A DNA stretch of 64,000 bases from Flavihumibacter cheonanensis (GCF_022352215.1 NZ_JAKRWF010000002.1:992001-1056000), one strand, 5' to 3'. Shown: positions 36,193-45,167, numbered from the stretch's first letter. Made by a program: numbers and translations. Notes: a model not told the origin generated them from the sequence alone.

Positions 36193-38373
36193 ATGCGTTC
36201 CCGCTGCCTCGTATTCGTATTGATTTTCCTGCTTTCAACTGCCTGTTTTGCTCAACCCATTGGTACCTGGCAGGACCATTTATCCTACCAATCCGCGATC
36301 GCGGTGGGTACAGGCGATAGTAAACTGGTTGTGGCAAGTCCATGGGCGCTCTTTACATATGATCCCCAGAACGAAACCTTCTCCCGCTTTTCCAAGATCA
36401 ATGGATTATCAGAATCGGGCATTGAAACCATTTACATCGATGGATCTCTGACAATCATAGCGTACTCAAATGGTCAGATCGATTTGCTGGAAGATGGTAA
36501 AACTAGAACTGTAAATACCCTTCGACTCAGCAATATTGCGGCAGATAAAAAAGTGAATGCAATCTGGAAGGAAAATGACCGTTGCCTGCTGGCTACCGGC
36601 TTTGGAATTGCTGTATTGAATATCGAAAAAGCAGAAATCGGGGATGTATATCTGATCGCTAACGGTGGAGTCTATTCGAAAATAAACAGTATCGCGGCAA
36701 GCACTGGCTATTATTATGCAGCTGGCGAGCAAGGTCTTTACCGGGCTTCCCGTTCTGCAACAAATCTCGCAGATTTTCGCAACTGGACCCTCTTGAGCGG
36801 ATTGCCCGCCGGAGCAGTACAGAAGGTGTTGGTATGGCGAAATGAGCTATACGTACAAATCGGAAATCAACTCTTTAAGGAGGAGGCAGGCGGTTTCAAT
36901 TCCATCTACCAGGACAACTGGCAATGGCAGGAAGTTGATACCAGTTCATCGGAAATATTACTGGCCCAACGTACTAACGGTGCTGCACGTGTGCAGCTAA
37001 TAAATAATACCGGACAGGTTCAAACTACATTAACTCATCCGTTGATTCAATGGCCTTATCAAACAGTTTATTTTCAGGAACAGTATTGGGTGGCCGACTC
37101 CTTAAACGGGCTGATAAATTATGATGGTAATTTTGTTGATCGACTGTATCCTAATTCACCAGCTGGAATAGGAACAGGCGGACTGGTGGCAGGAGCTTCA
37201 GGCTGGTGGATGGCAAATGAAAATCGCTTAAGCCGTTTTCTTGATGGAAACTGGCAACTATCATCCACGTTTGAAGCTATTGGTCCATTACTGGAAACTG
37301 GTGACGGGGGACTTTGGGTGGGATCAAGGAATGCAGGACTGGGTCTGTTAAGGGAAGGCAACCTGCAGGTTTTTCGGGAAGAATTGCTGGGAGAATCGGT
37401 TCAGGAGCCAGAGGGGTATAAAGTAGGCGGACTCGCATTGGATGCGGCCGGACAACTTTGGATCAGCAATGATGAAGCAGCAAGGGGGCTGGTGGTAAGA
37501 AGGCCGGATGGAACCCACCAGTCATTTGAGATTCCCTTTTTTTATCCCTCACTTCGGGTAAAGGAGATCGTTATAGATGAACTGGATCAGAAATGGATTG
37601 CTTCTCCGGGAAATGGACTCTTTTGTCTGAATGCCACGAATGAGCAATGGCGGTTCTTCCAGGCAGGTACCGGAAATGGTAATCTGCCTTCGAATGAAGT
37701 GCTCAGTCTTGCACGGGATCAGTTTGGTTTTATCTGGATCGGTACCGCAGATGGTATTGGAATCATACAATGTGCCAGCCAGGTTTTTTCAGGGGATGCT
37801 TGCGAAGCAATTTTGCCGGTTGTGCAATCCGATAATTTTGCCGGTTTCCTTTTTAAGGGAGAAGCTGTTCAGACTATTGCTGTTGATGGAGCAAATAGAA
37901 AATGGATCGGTACAAAAAATGGCGCATGGCTGATCAGTGCGGGTGGTGAACAAACCCTGTTAAGATTTACGACCGCGAATAGCCCCTTGCCGGATAATGA
38001 TATTCGTAAGATTGCAATTGATCCTACAACCGGAGCAGTATTGATATCAACTGCAAAAGGGTTAATGAGCTATCAGTCAACCGCAACCGAAGGAGGCCGA
38101 ACCAATACTAACGTACTGGTATATCCGAATCCAGTTCCTCCCGGATATACAGGAACGATTGCCATTCGTGGCCTGGTGAACAATGCAGTGGTGAAGATTA
38201 CTGAATTGAATGGCAGGTTGATTTACCAGGGACGCGCACTAGGCGGACAGTTTATCTGGAATGGGTTAGACCTGAACGGTAAGAAAGTGGCAACGGGAGT
38301 TTATCCGGTTTGGATCAGTAATGATGGAAGAACCGAGCAGGCAGTTACCAAAATTGTTTTCATTCAACAATAG
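36193..38373 (+). CDS. porZ: PorZ-like type IX secretion protein with T9SS sorting domain
   Basis: A 726-residue exported protein (signal peptide to FAQ, about residue 20). It begins with PIGTWQDHLSYQSAIAV, the usual start of the PorZ-type propeller. It continues with repeated two-component-regulator-like blades (GGLWVGSRNAGLGLL, FGFIWIGTADGIGII, NRKWIGTKNGAWLI) and ends in a T9SS C-terminal domain (VLVYPNPVPPGYTG ... TGVYPVWISNDG). PorZ sits on the cell surface and helps attach lipopolysaccharide to T9SS cargo. It could instead be a generic T9SS cargo with a propeller; position directly before recO favours PorZ. recO starts 2 bp after its stop. Confidence 0.68.
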   Translation: MRSRCLVFVLIFLLSTACFAQPIGTWQDHLSYQSAIAVGTGDSKLVVASPWALFTYDPQNETFSRFSKINGLSESGIETIYIDGSLTIIAYSNGQIDLLEDGKTRTVNTLRLSNIAADKKVNAIWKENDRCLLATGFGIAVLNIEKAEIGDVYLIANGGVYSKINSIAASTGYYYAAGEQGLYRASRSATNLADFRNWTLLSGLPAGAVQKVLVWRNELYVQIGNQLFKEEAGGFNSIYQDNWQWQEVDTSSSEILLAQRTNGAARVQLINNTGQVQTTLTHPLIQWPYQTVYFQEQYWVADSLNGLINYDGNFVDRLYPNSPAGIGTGGLVAGASGWWMANENRLSRFLDGNWQLSSTFEAIGPLLETGDGGLWVGSRNAGLGLLREGNLQVFREELLGESVQEPEGYKVGGLALDAAGQLWISNDEAARGLVVRRPDGTHQSFEIPFFYPSLRVKEIVIDELDQKWIASPGNGLFCLNATNEQWRFFQAGTGNGNLPSNEVLSLARDQFGFIWIGTADGIGIIQCASQVFSGDACEAILPVVQSDNFAGFLFKGEAVQTIAVDGANRKWIGTKNGAWLISAGGEQTLLRFTTANSPLPDNDIRKIAIDPTTGAVLISTAKGLMSYQSTATEGGRTNTNVLVYPNPVPPGYTGTIAIRGLVNNAVVKITELNGRLIYQGRALGGQFIWNGLDLNGKKVATGVYPVWISNDGRTEQAVTKIVFIQQ

Positions 38374-38375
38374 TT

Positions 38376-39113
38376 ATGAATTTTCATACCAAAGGAGTTG
38401 TGTTACGGACAGTAAAGTATGGAGAAACAAGCGTGATTGTTTCCATCTTTACTGAATTGTTTGGTATGCAATCGTACATTGTTAATGGCGTACGTTCCTC
38501 TTCAAAAAAGGCAGGAACCAAATCCAACCTGTTTCAGCCTACGGCTTTACTCGACCTGGTGGTGTATCACAATGAACAGAAAAACCTGCAACGCATTAAA
38601 GAGCACCGTTGGGCAGTATTGTATGAACATCTTTTCTTTGATGTTTTCAAGGGAGCGGTGGCAACCTATATGGTAGAATTATTGCAGAAATGCCTTAAGC
38701 AACCGGAGCCCAACCCGGATCTCTTTTATTTCATGGAGGATGCATTATTGCACCTGGATAAAGCGAGTCCGAAAATGGTTGCTAACTATCCCCTTTTTTT
38801 CTCCTTGCACCTCGCTAATTTTTTCGGATTCCGGCTGGTAGATGAATACGATGAAACACATACTATACTGGATCTTCAGGAGGGTATGTTTTTGAATCAG
38901 CATCCGACACATACGTTTTACCTGGAGGGGTTCAATAGTGAAGTAATAGCTACCTTCTTACGTGTTATGCAACCGGAAGAATTAAGCCAGGTTCATTTAC
39001 CCGTGAGTACCCGAAGATACCTGTTACAGCAACTGGAATTGTACTATGCGCTTCATGTCAGTGATTTTGGGCAGCTGAGGTCTATGGCGGTATTGCAGGA
39101 AGTATTGGGTTAA
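38376..39113 (+). CDS. recO: DNA repair protein RecO
   Basis: Acts with RecR to load RecA on gaps coated with single-strand binding protein. The 245-residue protein begins with the OB-fold segment TKGVVLRTVKYGETSVIVSIFTELFG, followed by the helical domain (YMVELLQKC, PLFFSLHLANFFGF). The four-cysteine zinc site of some RecO proteins is absent, which is common. It ends with its stop codon overlapping that of the convergent amidohydrolase by four bases. It starts 2 bp after porZ and is probably co-transcribed. Confidence 0.88.
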   Translation: MNFHTKGVVLRTVKYGETSVIVSIFTELFGMQSYIVNGVRSSSKKAGTKSNLFQPTALLDLVVYHNEQKNLQRIKEHRWAVLYEHLFFDVFKGAVATYMVELLQKCLKQPEPNPDLFYFMEDALLHLDKASPKMVANYPLFFSLHLANFFGFRLVDEYDETHTILDLQEGMFLNQHPTHTFYLEGFNSEVIATFLRVMQPEELSQVHLPVSTRRYLLQQLELYYALHVSDFGQLRSMAVLQEVLG

Positions 39114-40252
39114 AGTAGCCGCGTTACCTTCCAGTCGTTCAAAGCAATCACTCCTGGTGTTTTGCCTTTTTCAAAACTTCCCAGATGACTATCCATATTT
39201 AATGCCTTTGCTCCATTGAGGGTAGCCCATTGAAGCAGGTGTTCCAACGGAATTTCCGGATAGCAGCCTGCCAGAAGTTTTAATTCTTCGGTTATGGATA
39301 ACTGGTAGTTAGAAGCCAGGCTGTCGGTGCCGATTACAATTTTATCAAGCTGTGATTTTAACAAGAACCCGGGCGGCATACTTTGATTGATGTATTGGTT
39401 GGCACCCGGACAAACGCAAAAAAAAGTTTCGTTGATTGGTTGCTGTTGCAGGAAGGCAAGATCATCCGGACTGGTTACAACATTGTGTACCAGTATCAGT
39501 TTCGCTGCCTTGTTCAGATGGGGGAGTACGGCCTGCAGACTGGTGATGCCGGGTGCTTGAAAGAAATCAATGTTTACTCCAATTGAGGTGAAGAGATCCC
39601 GCAAGGGGGATTGGCCACTGATAAAAAAATCATTCTCTGCTTCTGATTCCTGGTTGTGCATGGAAAGCAGGGTACCGGGATCAAAGTCGTTGATCAGTTG
39701 AAACAGTTCAGGTGAAACAGAATAGGGCGCATGGGGTGTTATGCTGGCGGGACCAATCTCACGGAATTTTTCCCAAACAGTCCGGGCTTGTTCAAACCGG
39801 TTTTGGGCTGTGGCACCAATGAAACCACTTACTTCTACAAAGCTGTGGTAGTTCAGCCTGCTCGATTTTTTTGTCTCCAGGCTATGCAGGGTATTACAGA
39901 TATCACCAACGGCTACGATGCCTTCCAAATGCATTTGCTGGTCTGTCTGATAGCTGGCTTCCTGGATGGCTTCAATGGCGGCCTGTCGGTGGTTCATCAC
40001 GTTCAGCAGAAAGGGGATCATGCCAGTTTGAGGTGGGATTTTTCCTGCCATATGACTGAGTTCCAGGTGACAGTGTGCATTTATAAATCCCGGGGAAATG
40101 ATTCCATCTACGGGTTGAATATCATCACCAGCCTCTGCAATTGAAACGATTGCTTCAACCTGCCCATTGGATTGGGTGATGAGTACGGAATCCTGCGGAG
40201 CCCAGGATTTTCCGGTAAAAAGTTTTGTTCCCCGAAACTTTCGATATGCCAT
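39110..40252 (-). CDS. Amidohydrolase (cytosine deaminase/TRZ-ATZ type)
   Basis: A 380-residue metal-dependent hydrolase. The metal site is seen in His60-Cys-His62 (INAHCHLELSH), in LLSMHNQESEAEND, in LILVHNVV and in the Asp of VIGTDSLASN. A conserved ITPHAPYSVS segment completes the TIM-barrel pattern. Such enzymes deaminate purine or pyrimidine-like compounds; aminodeoxyfutalosine deaminase of the alternative menaquinone pathway is one possibility, but no other menaquinone gene is present to support it. It is convergent with recO and divergent from prfA (54 bp). Confidence 0.8.
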   Translation of the reverse strand: MAYRKFRGTKLFTGKSWAPQDSVLITQSNGQVEAIVSIAEAGDDIQPVDGIISPGFINAHCHLELSHMAGKIPPQTGMIPFLLNVMNHRQAAIEAIQEASYQTDQQMHLEGIVAVGDICNTLHSLETKKSSRLNYHSFVEVSGFIGATAQNRFEQARTVWEKFREIGPASITPHAPYSVSPELFQLINDFDPGTLLSMHNQESEAENDFFISGQSPLRDLFTSIGVNIDFFQAPGITSLQAVLPHLNKAAKLILVHNVVTSPDDLAFLQQQPINETFFCVCPGANQYINQSMPPGFLLKSQLDKIVIGTDSLASNYQLSITEELKLLAGCYPEIPLEHLLQWATLNGAKALNMDSHLGSFEKGKTPGVIALNDWKVTRLL

Positions 40253-40266
40253 GCCTGCTTTTCTGT

Positions 40267-40274
40267 TAATTTTG
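40267..40274 (+). promoter_or_regulatory. Candidate -7 promoter element for prfA
   Basis: TAATTTTG matches TAnnTTTG, 32 bp before the prfA ATG, predicting a leader of about 27 nt. A -33 partner at the right distance is not seen. Confidence 0.35.
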
Positions 40275-40306
40275 CCAACCTTTTCCCGGTATAAAAGTAA
40301 GCAACT

Positions 40307-41377
40307 ATGTTAGACAAGCTGGAAGCGATTGAGGCTAGATTTAAAGACCTGGGTGTGGCGCTGACCAACCCTGAAATCGTGGGAGACAATAAGAAGTTCA
40401 GTGCCCTGAGCAAAGAATACCGCAGCCTGGAAAAGATTGTTGAACAATACAACCAGTATAAGTCAGTTTTGTCTGATGTTGAAACCTACCGGGAGGCGCT
40501 GGCAGGAGATGATGAGGAATTGCGTGAACTCGCCAAGGAAGAACTACCTGTGCTTGAGGAAAAGGAAGAAAAGCTGCGTGCGGCCATCCGCCAAATGCTG
40601 ATACCAAAGGATCCTCAGGATGAAAAAAACGCCATTCTTGAAATACGTGCCGGAACAGGTGGCGATGAAGCTTCTTTATTTGCCGGAGATCTGCTGAATA
40701 TGTACCTGCGTTATTGCAACAGTAAAGGCTGGAAAACAGCTATCCTGAGCGAAAATGAGGGAACTGTTGGAGGTTATAAAGAAGTGAATGTGGAGGTGAT
40801 TGGAGATGATGTGTATGGCACAATGAAATTTGAATCAGGTGTACACCGGGTGCAGCGGGTGCCGGCAACTGAAGCAAGCGGAAGAGTGCATACCAGTGCC
40901 GCAACTGTGGCAGTAATGCCGGAAGCAGAGGAAGTGGATGTGGAAATCCGGGATGCGGATGTCAAAATGGAAACTGCCCGAAGTGGCGGAGCCGGTGGTC
41001 AGAATGTGAATAAGGTGGAAACCAAAGTAATGCTCACGCATATTCCAACCGGAACGGTAGTGATTTGTCAGACAGAAAGAACCCAGCTGGCCAACCGGGA
41101 AAAAGCCATGCAAATGCTCAGAACCAAACTCTATGAAGAGCAGGTGCGCAAGCAGGAAGAAGAAATTTCCCGCCACCGGAAAAGCCTGGTAAGCAGTGGG
41201 GATCGCAGTGCAAAAATCAGAACGTATAATTTTCCTCAAGGTAGAGTAACAGACCACAGAATCAACTACACAGCATACAACCTCGACGCTGTTTTGAATG
41301 GCGATATCCAGGAATTTATTGATCGTTTACAGTTTGCAGAGAACGCAGAAAAAATGACGCAGCAACAGGGAAATTAA
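40307..41377 (+). CDS. prfA: Peptide chain release factor 1
   Basis: Recognises UAA and UAG stop codons and triggers peptide release. The 356-residue protein has the codon-reading tripeptide Pro186-Ala-Thr188 (PxT form of RF1, not the SPF of RF2) and the catalytic Gly230-Gly-Gln232 in [14 protein letters not shown]. The helical N-terminus and the C-terminal [10 protein letters not shown] are complete. No terminator is seen directly after it; the next strong one is at 41784. Confidence 0.97.
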   Translation: MLDKLEAIEARFKDLGVALTNPEIVGDNKKFSALSKEYRSLEKIVEQYNQYKSVLSDVETYREALAGDDEELRELAKEELPVLEEKEEKLRAAIRQMLIPKDPQDEKNAILEIRAGTGGDEASLFAGDLLNMYLRYCNSKGWKTAILSENEGTVGGYKEVNVEVIGDDVYGTMKFESGVHRVQRVPATEASGRVHTSAATVAVMPEAEEVDVEIRDADVKMETARSGGAGGQNVNKVETKVMLTHIPTGTVVICQTERTQLANREKAMQMLRTKLYEEQVRKQEEEISRHRKSLVSSGDRSAKIRTYNFPQGRVTDHRINYTAYNLDAVLNGDIQEFIDRLQFAENAEKMTQQQGN

Positions 41378-41579
41378 TTTTGTTTTTACCGAATTAATGT
41401 GGTAAATTCAGTAGGTGATCGGGTGAATTGAAATTGCTGTTGTTTTTACTTCTTTTTCTATCATTTTTTACGGATAATACCCTGAATAGGGTATATCAAA
41501 CGTTTGCGTAATCCCTACGAAAGCAGTCGTGATGCGGGCTCCGTGTTAATTATTTTAAAAATCAAATTGGGTCTGATTA

Positions 41580-41812
41580 AATAGCGGAGATACTGTCGTT
41601 ACTTTGTGTTATCAACGAAAGAGAGAAAGAGAAAAGTAGAGATTGGTAAATTTCAAAGTTCTTTAACGATTCAAAGCACACTATTTGGTTAGTTTGATCG
41701 TTTAGTATAATAGAAATTAGATTCAACGTTTTTGACTCTCACTTAAGCAGTCAATTTTCTCATAAGCAGTTAGTTTTGGTTACGGCCCCTGTTTCCACAG
41801 GGGCCTTTTTTT
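41580..41812 (+). ncRNA. Possible non-coding RNA or rRNA-leader-like transcript
   Basis: The perfect terminator at 41784-41812 lies more than 400 bp after prfA with no gene between, so something else may be transcribed up to it. Upstream are a promoter-like TTACTTTG at 41599-41606 (one mismatch to -7) and a boxA-like GTTCTTTAACG. I do not recognise 6S, tmRNA, RNase P or SRP RNA. It might equally be a long prfA 3' UTR or an rRNA-leader remnant. Confidence 0.3.
41784..41812 (+). terminator. Strong intrinsic terminator
   Basis: A 9-bp GC-rich perfect stem, GGCCCCTGT / ACAGGGGCC, with a TTCC loop, followed by seven T. It is the strongest plus-strand terminator in the window but follows no gene closely. 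Confidence 0.85.
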
Positions 41813-41815
41813 ATG

Positions 41816-41882
41816 GTGAAAAGTGAAAGGTGAAAAGTGAAAGAAGGTGAGACGACAGATGTGAGAAGTGAAACGTGAAAAC
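41816..41882 (+). repeat. GTGAGAC-type repeat, copy 1 (diverged)
   Basis: Tandem-like units GGTGAAAAGTGAAA, then GTGAGACGACAGATGTGAGA and AGTGAAACGTGAAAAC. The second part differs by one base in 20 from the core at 56238-56257. It runs up to the stop codon of the vanZ-like gene (41882-41884). Confidence 0.75.
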
Positions 41883-42289
41883 TATGTGAAAGGGGGGCGT
41901 TTTATTTTTTTGGTGAACCAGAGTCCGGCGATGAGTCCGGCAATTGCACCGATACCATCTGCAAGGGCATCCAACCAATCAAAATCCCGGTGAATCAAAG
42001 GCGAGGCCTGCATGAACTCCACAATAATTCCATCTCCTATTGCCAGTAATACAATTATAAAATTCCAGGTTCTTTTTTGGTGAGGGTTGAGATCGTCTTT
42101 CAGGTTAAAGAAAACAACCCAACTTCCTACCATTATAAAATAGAGGCCGAAATGAACAATCTTATCGGCATGAGGAATAAGCTCGATTTTTTCTTTGCCG
42201 AAACTGCCTCCTGGTAGCAGCAGGAGGAAATGAACAAAAACAAGTAATACTAAAGGGAATGTTCGTCTTTCAAAAAACGAGTGCAACAT
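41882..42289 (-). CDS. VanZ-like membrane protein
   Basis: A 135-residue protein with about four membrane helices. It shows the VanZ family pattern: a conserved segment HADKIVHFGLYFIMVGSW, then GDGIIVEFMQASPLIHRDFDWLDALADGIGAIAG. The role of VanZ-like proteins outside teicoplanin resistance is not known. It is the last gene of the minus-strand run gcvH-sigma-anti-sigma-vanZ, 10 bp after the anti-sigma gene. Its stop codon abuts a GTGAGAC-type repeat. Confidence 0.85.
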   Translation of the reverse strand: MLHSFFERRTFPLVLLVFVHFLLLLPGGSFGKEKIELIPHADKIVHFGLYFIMVGSWVVFFNLKDDLNPHQKRTWNFIIVLLAIGDGIIVEFMQASPLIHRDFDWLDALADGIGAIAGLIAGLWFTKKIKRPPFT

Positions 42290-42299
42290 GAAAATGTAA

Positions 42300-43115
42300 T
42301 TATACTTTTCCTAACACATACATAGCTGTCAGCGTAGGACTCTGACTGCCGCCTGCATTTTCCAGGGTGATAGCAAAAGCTTCTGCACTTGGAATATTTT
42401 TCATTTTCACCAAACCATCTCCTGGTTCTAAATCAATTACACCAGCATCTACAGGTTTACCATTAACGATTGCCCACAATTGATATTGTTTTCCAGGTTC
42501 AGGTTTCGGTAATTGGTTAACCAACAGGTAAACTTCCGCAGCATTTTTATCCCAATACACAGTGGTTAAACTATTCGTGTTATTTACAGCTGTCATTTTA
42601 ATTGGCTGTACATTGGGATTTTTGATCCTGCTCAAATCCGTTTCCAGTTCATTCAAACGGGTTTGGATGCTATTGTTATTCTCAGCGAGCTGCTGCTGTT
42701 GGGCAAGCAGATCTTTATACAAGGAATCAGATTGTTGATACCGGTTGTACAGGTAAATATTCAGGACTGCACTTCCAGCCAGCAATATAACCGAAGCAGC
42801 TACGAGGTATTTTTTCCAACCGACACCAGAGTACGCCTCCGGAGTTGGCAGTTCAACAACTGGGGCGGGCTGAGTGAGAGAACCTGATTCAGGTTGGGTG
42901 ATTTTTTCAAAAATGGAATCGCGCAGGGCAGGAGGAGGTGCAACCGCACCGGCCATGGCACTGGCTTCCAGGCTGGCTTCAAAGGCATCGCGTGCAGCCC
43001 GAACTTCAGGATAGGCAGCGCACATACGCTCCAGTTCCTGTTGCTCCGCCTGATCTGCGAGTCCCAGTACACAGCTTTCAATGCTGCCACTTTCTATGTA
43101 TTCCTGCACATTCAC
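42300..43115 (-). CDS. Anti-sigma factor (RskA-type)
   Basis: A 271-residue membrane protein that should hold the adjacent ECF sigma factor inactive. The cytoplasmic N-terminus (YIESGSIESCVLGLADQAEQQELERMCAAYPEV) is the anti-sigma domain, a single membrane helix lies at about 103-123, then a coiled linker, and the periplasmic RskA-like domain has NQLPKPEPGKQYQLWAIVNG and FAITLENAGGSQSPT. The start is a GTG (43115) overlapping the sigma-factor stop in GTGA, indicating translational coupling. Confidence 0.88.
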   Translation of the reverse strand: MNVQEYIESGSIESCVLGLADQAEQQELERMCAAYPEVRAARDAFEASLEASAMAGAVAPPPALRDSIFEKITQPESGSLTQPAPVVELPTPEAYSGVGWKKYLVAASVILLAGSAVLNIYLYNRYQQSDSLYKDLLAQQQQLAENNNSIQTRLNELETDLSRIKNPNVQPIKMTAVNNTNSLTTVYWDKNAAEVYLLVNQLPKPEPGKQYQLWAIVNGKPVDAGVIDLEPGDGLVKMKNIPSAEAFAITLENAGGSQSPTLTAMYVLGKV

Positions 43116-43651
43116 GTTAAAAATTTTCTAAGTTGCAGCAAGGCGGCACGGATTCTCGTTTTCACGGTTCCCAGGGGGATTTCCAGCAGCTTTGCTATTT
43201 CCTCATGCGTATATCCTTTCAGATAAGCCAGATCGATTAATACCCGGTGCTCTTCTTTCAATTGCCCGATTACTTTCGATAAGCCTATATGATCCAGTGA
43301 AGGATTAGTTCCCTCCGGCTGAATATGTACGTCAGAATCCAGTTCCCGGTTTTTCTGGCTGTTCTGGTAGGCTTTGGATCGGGTCATGTCAATGGCCGCA
43401 TTCCTGGCGATATTGAGCATCCAGGTAAATAATCTTCCCTTCGATGCATCATAAGTCTCCATTCTTCGCCAGATGTTTACAAAAACTTCCTGTAAAACAT
43501 CTGAAGCGAGGGCCTGATCAGGAATAATTTGAAGTATCACACCATTTAAGGCACCTGCATAATGATCATACAGATACTTAAAAGCAGTCTCCTCTTTTTG
43601 CCGGAGCAATTGAACCAGTTCTGGTTCTGTGTATGTGTTAGCAGTTGTCAA
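43112..43651 (-). CDS. ECF RNA polymerase sigma factor
   Basis: A 179-residue sigma-70-family factor. Region 2 is seen in SDVLQEVFVNIWRRMETYD and GRLFTWMLNIARNAAIDMTR. Region 4 helix-turn-helix is LKGYTHEEIAKLLEIPLGTVKTRIR. The stop overlaps the anti-sigma start. The gene starts 7 bp after gcvH, so sigma and anti-sigma are probably read from the gcvH transcript as well as any promoter of their own; none was identified. Confidence 0.92.
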   Translation of the reverse strand: MTTANTYTEPELVQLLRQKEETAFKYLYDHYAGALNGVILQIIPDQALASDVLQEVFVNIWRRMETYDASKGRLFTWMLNIARNAAIDMTRSKAYQNSQKNRELDSDVHIQPEGTNPSLDHIGLSKVIGQLKEEHRVLIDLAYLKGYTHEEIAKLLEIPLGTVKTRIRAALLQLRKFLT

Positions 43652-43658
43652 GAAGGAA

Positions 43659-44036
43659 TTATCCGATCAGTGTCTTATAACCTTCCGAATCCAGCAGGGC
43701 ATCCACATCAGCCGGATTGGAAACTGTCATTTTAATCATCCAGCCTTCACCATAGGGGTCGGAGTTCACCAGCTCTGGGTTGGCAGCAAGGGCGGGATTT
43801 ACTTCGTTAATGGTTCCACTTACAGGCAAGAACAGATCTGATACGGTTTTAACAGCTTCTACTGTACCAAATACAGCTTCTGCATCCAGGTTTTTACCAA
43901 CTGTTTCGATTTCCACATATACAATATCACCCAATTCCCCCTGAGCGAAATCAGTGATGCCAATGGTTGCAATATTTCCTTCCAATTTGATCCATTCGTG
44001 ATCTTTCGTATACTTTAATGCTGCAGGGATATTCAT
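43659..44036 (-). CDS. gcvH: Glycine cleavage system H protein
   Basis: Lipoyl carrier of the glycine cleavage system, shuttling the aminomethyl group between P, T and L proteins. The 125-residue protein has the lipoylation site Lys63 in [17 protein letters not shown], preceded by [17 protein letters not shown], and ends normally. The other gcv genes are not in the window. It heads the run to sigma, anti-sigma and vanZ-like. Confidence 0.96.
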   Translation of the reverse strand: MNIPAALKYTKDHEWIKLEGNIATIGITDFAQGELGDIVYVEIETVGKNLDAEAVFGTVEAVKTVSDLFLPVSGTINEVNPALAANPELVNSDPYGEGWMIKMTVSNPADVDALLDSEGYKTLIG

Positions 44037-44066
44037 GTCTTGACGTTTTGTGCTGCAAAATATGGA

Positions 44067-44100
44067 GAATTATGAATTATGAAGTATGAATTATGAATTA
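44067..44100 (+). repeat. GAATTATGAAT-type low-complexity repeat
   Basis: About four and a half units of GAATTAT/GAAGTAT between gcvH and the cyclophilin gene. The last three bases (TTA) are the stop codon of the minus-strand cyclophilin gene. Confidence 0.75.
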
Positions 44101-44805
44101 GGGGCGGCGTATTAGCCGGACTTTCTTAATCACCACTGGCTCAAGGGGGCGATCCCCACCTGTACGACCACTGGTTTTTACTGCGGCGATGGAATCCACC
44201 ACCTCCAGGCCAGTGATCACTTCTCCAAAGATCGTATAGGCCTGATCCAGGTGAGGAGCTCCACCAATTGTTTTGTAAACAGCCCTGTGCTCCACAGGTA
44301 GTTTCCGGCCATTCAGGCGATTGATTTCTACCGAGTCCAGGGACTGATCGGTAAACACCCTGCCCTGTACAATATAAAACTGGCTGCCACTACTGGCTCT
44401 TTCAGGATTCACATGATCGCCCATACGGGCAGCTGCCAGCACTCCCTTGCGGTGAAAGTACTGCGGACGGATTTCAGCCGGAATAGTATATCCGGGCCCA
44501 CCACTTCCCAGCTTAGCCGTATCAGCAGCTTTTCTGGATTTGGGGTCCCCTGCCTGAATCATAAAGTCCGGAATCACCCGGTGGAATTGAATGCCATCAT
44601 AAAAACCGGATCTTACCAGGCGGATGAAATTATCACGATGATGAGGGGTTTCGTTGTATAATCGTAGCCGTATGGTACCCTTGCTGGTTTGTAGCTCCAC
44701 ATCCCGGTTCTGAAATCTTTTAGGGATAGGAGCCCCCGCTTTGGGACTGCAACCTATTATTAGAGCACCTAACACCAGGCAGCAGGTAATCAACCTACAA
44801 CTCAT
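44098..44805 (-). CDS. Cyclophilin-type peptidyl-prolyl isomerase, lipoprotein
   Basis: Assists folding by cis-trans isomerising proline bonds outside the cytoplasm. From the ATG at 44805 the 235-residue protein has a lipobox (LIIG-Cys19). The cyclophilin core has FHRVIPDFMIQAGDP, RKGVLAAARMGD and SSGSQFYIV, the last being the typical active-site strand; the C-terminus has the YTIFGEVITGLEVVDSI segment. An ATG eight codons upstream (44829) is also possible. It overlaps the upstream unknown gene by 11 bp. Confidence 0.9.
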   Translation of the reverse strand: MSCRLITCCLVLGALIIGCSPKAGAPIPKRFQNRDVELQTSKGTIRLRLYNETPHHRDNFIRLVRSGFYDGIQFHRVIPDFMIQAGDPKSRKAADTAKLGSGGPGYTIPAEIRPQYFHRKGVLAAARMGDHVNPERASSGSQFYIVQGRVFTDQSLDSVEINRLNGRKLPVEHRAVYKTIGGAPHLDQAYTIFGEVITGLEVVDSIAAVKTSGRTGGDRPLEPVVIKKVRLIRRP

Positions 44806-45139
44806 TTTTATCAAAGTAGAGTAAAACATGATCTTTTAAAAAGAGTTCCTGTTCATTCGGAGGCAGAATTGGCAGGTCTTTCAATTGCCTGAAATGAGGC
44901 CAGCCATCGGGATCGCGCCCTTCCAGTTCATAATAGCCGCTTTGAGCCAGTAGGCTGCATACAGCCACATGCATCAGATCCTGTTTTTGCTCCTTGCTGA
45001 ATTTCTCCTTTACTTCTCCCAGTTCCTGTATCCCGATCAGGAATAAAATCGTTTCCATATCTGGCTTCTTACCGAAACGCTCCACCAGCTTAGCTTCCAG
45101 GTTCCACCAGCGTACCTGTAAATCGTCCTGTACATTCAT
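44795..45139 (-). CDS. Conserved protein of unknown function
   Basis: A 114-residue soluble protein (VRWWNLEAKLVERFGKKPDMETILFLIGIQELG) with no signal peptide, membrane helix or known motif. Codon pattern and tight overlap with the cyclophilin gene support it as real. It is divergent from serS, with 53 bp between. Function is not recognised. Confidence 0.7.
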   Translation of the reverse strand: MNVQDDLQVRWWNLEAKLVERFGKKPDMETILFLIGIQELGEVKEKFSKEQKQDLMHVAVCSLLAQSGYYELEGRDPDGWPHFRQLKDLPILPPNEQELFLKDHVLLYFDKNEL

Positions 45140-45167
45140 GGTACAAAGATAACCGGACGGGTCACTT

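Larger units (their letters stand above)
41378..41881. other. 504-bp gene-free region after prfA
   Basis: Holds a hairpin ATACCCT-GAAT-AGGGTAT (41477-41494), a purine run GAAAGAGAGAAAGAGAAAAG, the sequence AAGTTCTTTAACGATTCAAA near 41660-41680 that resembles the boxA antiterminator of rRNA leaders, a strong terminator (41784-41812) and a GTGAAAAGTGAAAGG-type repeat (41816-41882). No open frame with codon structure is seen. Confidence 0.6.
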
